Below, piece after piece: positions 61,009-64,000 of a DNA stretch of 64,000 bases. The DNA is taken from NCBI GenBank assembly GCA_023405815.1, contig JAEXXM010000080.1, positions 1-64,000 on the forward strand. The letters are read 5' to 3'. The position numbers and the translations under genes are program-made. Numbering within the stretch: position 1 is the stretch's first letter; the number at the start of each line of letters is the position of its first letter. Source of the stretch: Pseudomonadota bacterium (lineage in GTDB: Bacteria; Pseudomonadota; Alphaproteobacteria; Rhizobiales; Hyphomicrobiaceae). The notes under the pieces are model-generated. The model worked only from the letters and a program-made list of their open reading frames with translations. It did not search any database and was not told the DNA's origin.

Positions 61009-61413
61009 TCAGGCCTGCTCGAGCTCAGTCAGCGTGCCGAGAAAGTCCTTCGGGTGCAGGAACAGCACCGGCTTACCGTGCGCGCCGATCTTGGGGTTGC
61101 CGTCGCCGAGGATTCGGGCGCCCTGCGCCTTCAGCTGGTCGCGCGCGGCGATGATGTCGTCGACCTCGTAGCAGATATGATGGATGCCGCCCTCGGCGTT
61201 CTTCTCGAGGAACTTGGCGATGGGCGAATTCTCGCCCAGCGGCTCCAAAAACTCGATTTTGGTGTTCGGTAGCGTGACGAACACGACCGTGACGCCGTGC
61301 TCGGGCTGGGGGGTCGGCTCTGTGACGGTGGCGCCCAGCGCATTGCGATAGACGGCGGTGGCGGCGGCGAGATCCTTCACCGCGATGGCAACGTGATTGA
61401 GGCGTCCGATCAT
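61009..61413 (-). CDS. mce: Methylmalonyl-CoA epimerase
   Basis: 134 residues of the vicinal-oxygen-chelate fold, converting (S)- to (R)-methylmalonyl-CoA for the mutase. The ATG at 61413 gives the conserved start MIGRLNHVAIAVKDL with the metal-binding histidine; GGIHHICYEVDDI carries the second and the C-terminal segment KPVLFLHPKDFLGTLTELEQ the glutamate. Placed between rnj and the DUF1467 gene, the usual order. Confidence 0.93.
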   Translation of the reverse strand: MIGRLNHVAIAVKDLAAATAVYRNALGATVTEPTPQPEHGVTVVFVTLPNTKIEFLEPLGENSPIAKFLEKNAEGGIHHICYEVDDIIAARDQLKAQGARILGDGNPKIGAHGKPVLFLHPKDFLGTLTELEQA

Positions 61414-61469
61414 CTCGATTTCCCTGTCCGGTCCGGGGGCGCCGACGGCATCGAAGCCAGCGGGCAAGC

Positions 61470-63179
61470 TCAGCCCTTAGTATCGACCACGTTCACGAGC
61501 ACCTTGCAAATGGGCTTCTTGCCCCAAACCTCGTTGACCGCCGCCCGGACCGCGCGGCGCACCGATTCAGCCAGGGATTCCGGGTTTTTGCGGTTGTGCT
61601 GCGGGATCGAGCGCAGGGTCCCATCGACGGCGTCGAGGACCACGTCGAGCATGGCGTCGCCCTCGGCGGTCTCGGACGGCACGCCGTCGATCTCGGCCTG
61701 CGGATCGCCGAGCACCGCGCCCTTGCGCGAGATGGCGAGGCTTACGACGACGACGCCGACGATCGACAGCTTGCGGCGCTCGCGCACCGGACCTTCCGAT
61801 TCCGAAACGAGGAGGCGTCCGTCGCGGAACAGGCGCCCGACCGGGGCATCGTCGATGACGGCGGGATTGGGAGAAAGGCGCAGGATCTCGCCGTCCGTCA
61901 GCGGGAACACGGTCGGAACGCCCATCTCGCGGGCGAGCTCGGCCTGAGCCTTTATATGGCGCGCCTCGCCGTGCATGGGGACGCCGATCTTGGGGCGGAT
62001 CCAACGGTACATCTGGCGCAGCTCGTCGCGGCGGGGATGGCCGGAGACGTGCACGAGAGCCTCGTTGTCGGTGAGGATATCGCAGCCGTTGCGGGCAAGG
62101 TTGTTCTGGATGCGCCCCACGGCCTTCTCGTTGCCGGGGATGGTGCGGGAGGAGAAGATCACCAGGTCGCCCTTGTCGAGCGAGATATCCGGATGCTCCT
62201 TCTCGGCGATGCGCGCTAGCGCGGCACGGGGCTCGCCCTGGCTGCCGGTGCACAACAGGACGATGTCCGAGCGGTCGATGTAGGTGAACTGGTCCTGGTC
62301 GAGGTGGCGGAAGCCCTGCGGCAGATATCCGGTCTCACGCGCGACCTCGATCACGCGGTGCAGTGCCCTGCCGGCGACGACGAGCTGACGCCCGGCCGCG
62401 TGCGCCGCCTCGGCGATGGCTTTGACGCGCGCCACGTTGGAGGAGAACGTCGTCACGGCGACGCGCTTCTTCGCGCCCTTGACGATATCGACGAGCGATC
62501 GCGCCACGTCCTGCTCAGATGGCGAGATGCCCTCGCGATAGGCGTTGGTGGAATCGATGACGAGGGCCAGCACCCCCTCCTCGCCCAGCTTCGCGAGGCG
62601 TGCTGCGTCGGCCGGCGCGCCGATGGTCGGTGTCGCGTCGAGCTTCCAGTCGCCGGTGTGAAACACGGTGCCGAGGCGGGTGCGGATGGCGAGCGCGCTC
62701 ATCTCGGGAATGGAGTGGGCGAGCGAGAACAGCTCGACGCTGAACGGGCCGACGTTGAACTGGCTGTCGAGCGGGACGACGTGGATCGGGATATCGAGGC
62801 CGTTGCCGTGCTCGGCCAGCTTCGACTTCAGCATGCCAGCGGTGAACGGCGTCGCATAGACCGGCGCCTTGAGGCGCGGCCACAGCTCGATCACGGCGCC
62901 GATGTGGTCCTCGTGGGCGTGGGTGATGACGATGCCGGCGAGGTCGCCTTTGTTCTCCTCGATGAAGCGCACATCGGGAAGGATGACGTCGATGCCGGGA
63001 TCGAACTCGCCCTCGGGGAAGGTGATGCCGCAATCGACCATCAGCCAGCGGCGCTGGTCCTCCGGGCCGAAGCCGTAGAGATAGGCGTTCATGCCGATCT
63101 CGCCGAGGCCGCCGAGCGCGAGGAACACAAGCTCATCGCCGCCGGCGTTGCGACCGGCACTCCGTTTCGGCTCACTCAT
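61470..63179 (-). CDS. rnj: Ribonuclease J
   Basis: 569 residues; exo/endoribonuclease of the metallo-beta-lactamase/beta-CASP group, used in rRNA maturation and mRNA decay in alphaproteobacteria. Zinc motif HAHEDHIGAV, beta-CASP motifs (STNAYREGISPSEQDV, LLCTGSQGEPRAALARIA), and VHVSGHPRRDELRQM. Overlaps birA by 4 bases. Confidence 0.97.
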   Translation of the reverse strand: MSEPKRSAGRNAGGDELVFLALGGLGEIGMNAYLYGFGPEDQRRWLMVDCGITFPEGEFDPGIDVILPDVRFIEENKGDLAGIVITHAHEDHIGAVIELWPRLKAPVYATPFTAGMLKSKLAEHGNGLDIPIHVVPLDSQFNVGPFSVELFSLAHSIPEMSALAIRTRLGTVFHTGDWKLDATPTIGAPADAARLAKLGEEGVLALVIDSTNAYREGISPSEQDVARSLVDIVKGAKKRVAVTTFSSNVARVKAIAEAAHAAGRQLVVAGRALHRVIEVARETGYLPQGFRHLDQDQFTYIDRSDIVLLCTGSQGEPRAALARIAEKEHPDISLDKGDLVIFSSRTIPGNEKAVGRIQNNLARNGCDILTDNEALVHVSGHPRRDELRQMYRWIRPKIGVPMHGEARHIKAQAELAREMGVPTVFPLTDGEILRLSPNPAVIDDAPVGRLFRDGRLLVSESEGPVRERRKLSIVGVVVVSLAISRKGAVLGDPQAEIDGVPSETAEGDAMLDVVLDAVDGTLRSIPQHNRKNPESLAESVRRAVRAAVNEVWGKKPICKVLVNVVDTKG

Positions 63180-63949
63180 ATGTTGTTGTCTTTCTCAGTG
63201 AGCGTGACGTCGCCGAAGGCGAAGCTCATTTGCCGACCATCGGCATCATCGATGAGCAGCGCCCCGCTCTCATCGATGCCAGCGAAGGTGCCGGCAACAG
63301 GGCCGGTCGCGGCGTTGATGGTGAGCGGCTCGCCGATGGCGCCCGCCCGCTGCAGCCAAGCCTCGCGCACCCGCGCGAAGCCATCGCCGTTGTCCCAGAG
63401 ATCGATCCAGTGCTTCATGGTCTGCGCCAGGAAGCACAATGCCTCGTGCGGCGAAAGCTCTATTGCGTGGCGCGCGAGAAATGTCGCGGCCCGTCCGAGG
63501 TCCTCGGGTGCGGAGACGAGGTTAAGACCGATGCCGACGACCGCTACGATGCCCGCTTGCGGCGCGGGCGTGCTCGATTCGACGAGGATGCCGCCAACCT
63601 TTGCCCCGGAGATGAGAACGTCGTTCGGCCACTTCAGGCGGAGCCCGGGAACATCTCCCGCGCGGCGGATGGCATCGATGGCCGCGACACCGGCAACGAG
63701 CGAAAGCTGTCCGGCCTTCAAGGGTGGGCACGACAGACTAGTCACGTAGCTCGCGAACAGATTGCCCGATTGAGAGGACCAGGTGCGCCCAGAGCGGCCG
63801 CGTCCGGCAGTCTGGCGATCGGCACGGATCCACAGCGGGCCGCGCTCTCCCGCCTGCACGCGGCGCAGGGCCTCGGCATTAGTTCCATCGACCTCATCGA
63901 GGACGATCAGCCTACAGCACTCCGGCAGCACTGCCGGCGCGTTGCTCAT
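63176..63949 (-). CDS. birA: Biotin--[acetyl-CoA-carboxylase] ligase
   Basis: 257 residues; a single-domain ligase without the DNA-binding N-terminus of E. coli BirA, so it should not act as a repressor. GRGRSGRTWSSQSGNLFASY binds biotinyl-AMP, LRLKWPNDVLISGAKVGGIL and VGIGLNLV are present; the C-terminal SH3-like domain has GTFAGIDESGALLI. Its ATG overlaps the stop of the upstream gene (ATGA). Confidence 0.95.
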   Translation of the reverse strand: MSNAPAVLPECCRLIVLDEVDGTNAEALRRVQAGERGPLWIRADRQTAGRGRSGRTWSSQSGNLFASYVTSLSCPPLKAGQLSLVAGVAAIDAIRRAGDVPGLRLKWPNDVLISGAKVGGILVESSTPAPQAGIVAVVGIGLNLVSAPEDLGRAATFLARHAIELSPHEALCFLAQTMKHWIDLWDNGDGFARVREAWLQRAGAIGEPLTINAATGPVAGTFAGIDESGALLIDDADGRQMSFAFGDVTLTEKDNNI

Positions 63950-64000
63950 TTGGCAGCGGCGGAGGCTACGTGAAGCGCGCGCGCGGCGGTGAGCGCCGCG
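63946..64000 (-). CDS. nuoN: C-terminal fragment of upstream gene, probably NADH-quinone oxidoreductase subunit N
   Basis: Only the last 17 codons are in the window: AALTAARALHVASAAAK then TGA, which overlaps the birA start (ATGA). The peptide has no diagnostic motif. The nuoN call rests on the conserved nuoN-birA-rnj order in Hyphomicrobiales. Confidence 0.4.
   Translation of the reverse strand, partial: AALTAARALHVASAAAK

Overview
The window is a GC-rich (roughly two-thirds G+C by eye) chromosomal segment of an alphaproteobacterium, most likely a member of the Hyphomicrobiales (Hyphomicrobium-like). The evidence is gene order (nuoN-birA-rnj-mce-DUF1467-proS-lolE-lolD-dnaE and rpsB-tsf-pyrH-frr-uppS-cdsA-dxr-rseP-bamA-lpxD-fabZ-lpxA-lpxI-lpxB-gltA-gltX), an alphaproteobacterial SOS box (GAAC-N7-GAAC) before lexA, and protein sequences. 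The genus cannot be fixed from sequence alone. No rRNA, tRNA, CRISPR array, transposase or phage gene was recognised.

Layout. 0-9.5 kb, mostly minus strand: the start of a PfkB-type kinase, a KefB-type antiporter, kdsA, a GlsB/YeaQ membrane protein, a P-II gene (glnK-like) behind a near-consensus sigma-54 promoter, pyrG, a lipoprotein, secG, an Ala/Pro-rich exported protein and tpiA. 9.7-27.6 kb, mostly plus strand: ppiD, then tryptophan genes scattered among other genes. trpE is separated from trpG-trpD by an autotransporter and a SixA-like phosphatase. trpD is separated from trpC by five uncharacterised envelope or exported proteins. moaC, moeA and lexA follow. 27.6-32.9 kb: comEC (minus), gltX and gltA (plus). 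32.9-48.7 kb, minus strand: the envelope and translation block lpxB to rpsB. 48.9-52.1 kb is an accessory interval with a small acidic protein, a DpnI-type methyl-directed restriction endonuclease, an RMD1/YagE-family protein and an L,D-transpeptidase-like protein that lacks its catalytic cysteine. 52.1-64 kb, minus strand: dnaE, lolD, lolE, an archaeal/eukaryal-type proS at the usual proS locus, a long non-coding stretch, two small genes, mce, rnj, birA and the end of a gene that is probably nuoN.

How it fits together. kdsA, lpxA/B/D/I, fabZ, bamA, rseP, lolDE, cdsA, uppS and dxr supply most of lipid A/Kdo synthesis, outer-membrane protein assembly, lipoprotein export and isoprenoid/undecaprenyl supply. 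Many genes overlap by 1-8 bases, so these blocks are probably co-transcribed.

Structure not explained by genes. There are several families of intergenic inverted or dispersed repeats. One is a 75-80 bp palindrome with a conserved 3-nt bulge, in three copies; two of them fill the lpxA-lpxI gap. Another is a unit of about 110-150 bp in four copies, an inverted pair after the RMD1 and L,D-transpeptidase genes and a tandem pair near 60.2 kb. Other points of interest are an LpxI whose C-terminal half appears duplicated, the xenologous proS, the DpnI homologue, and a possible unannotated RNA ending at a strong terminator near 60.03 kb.
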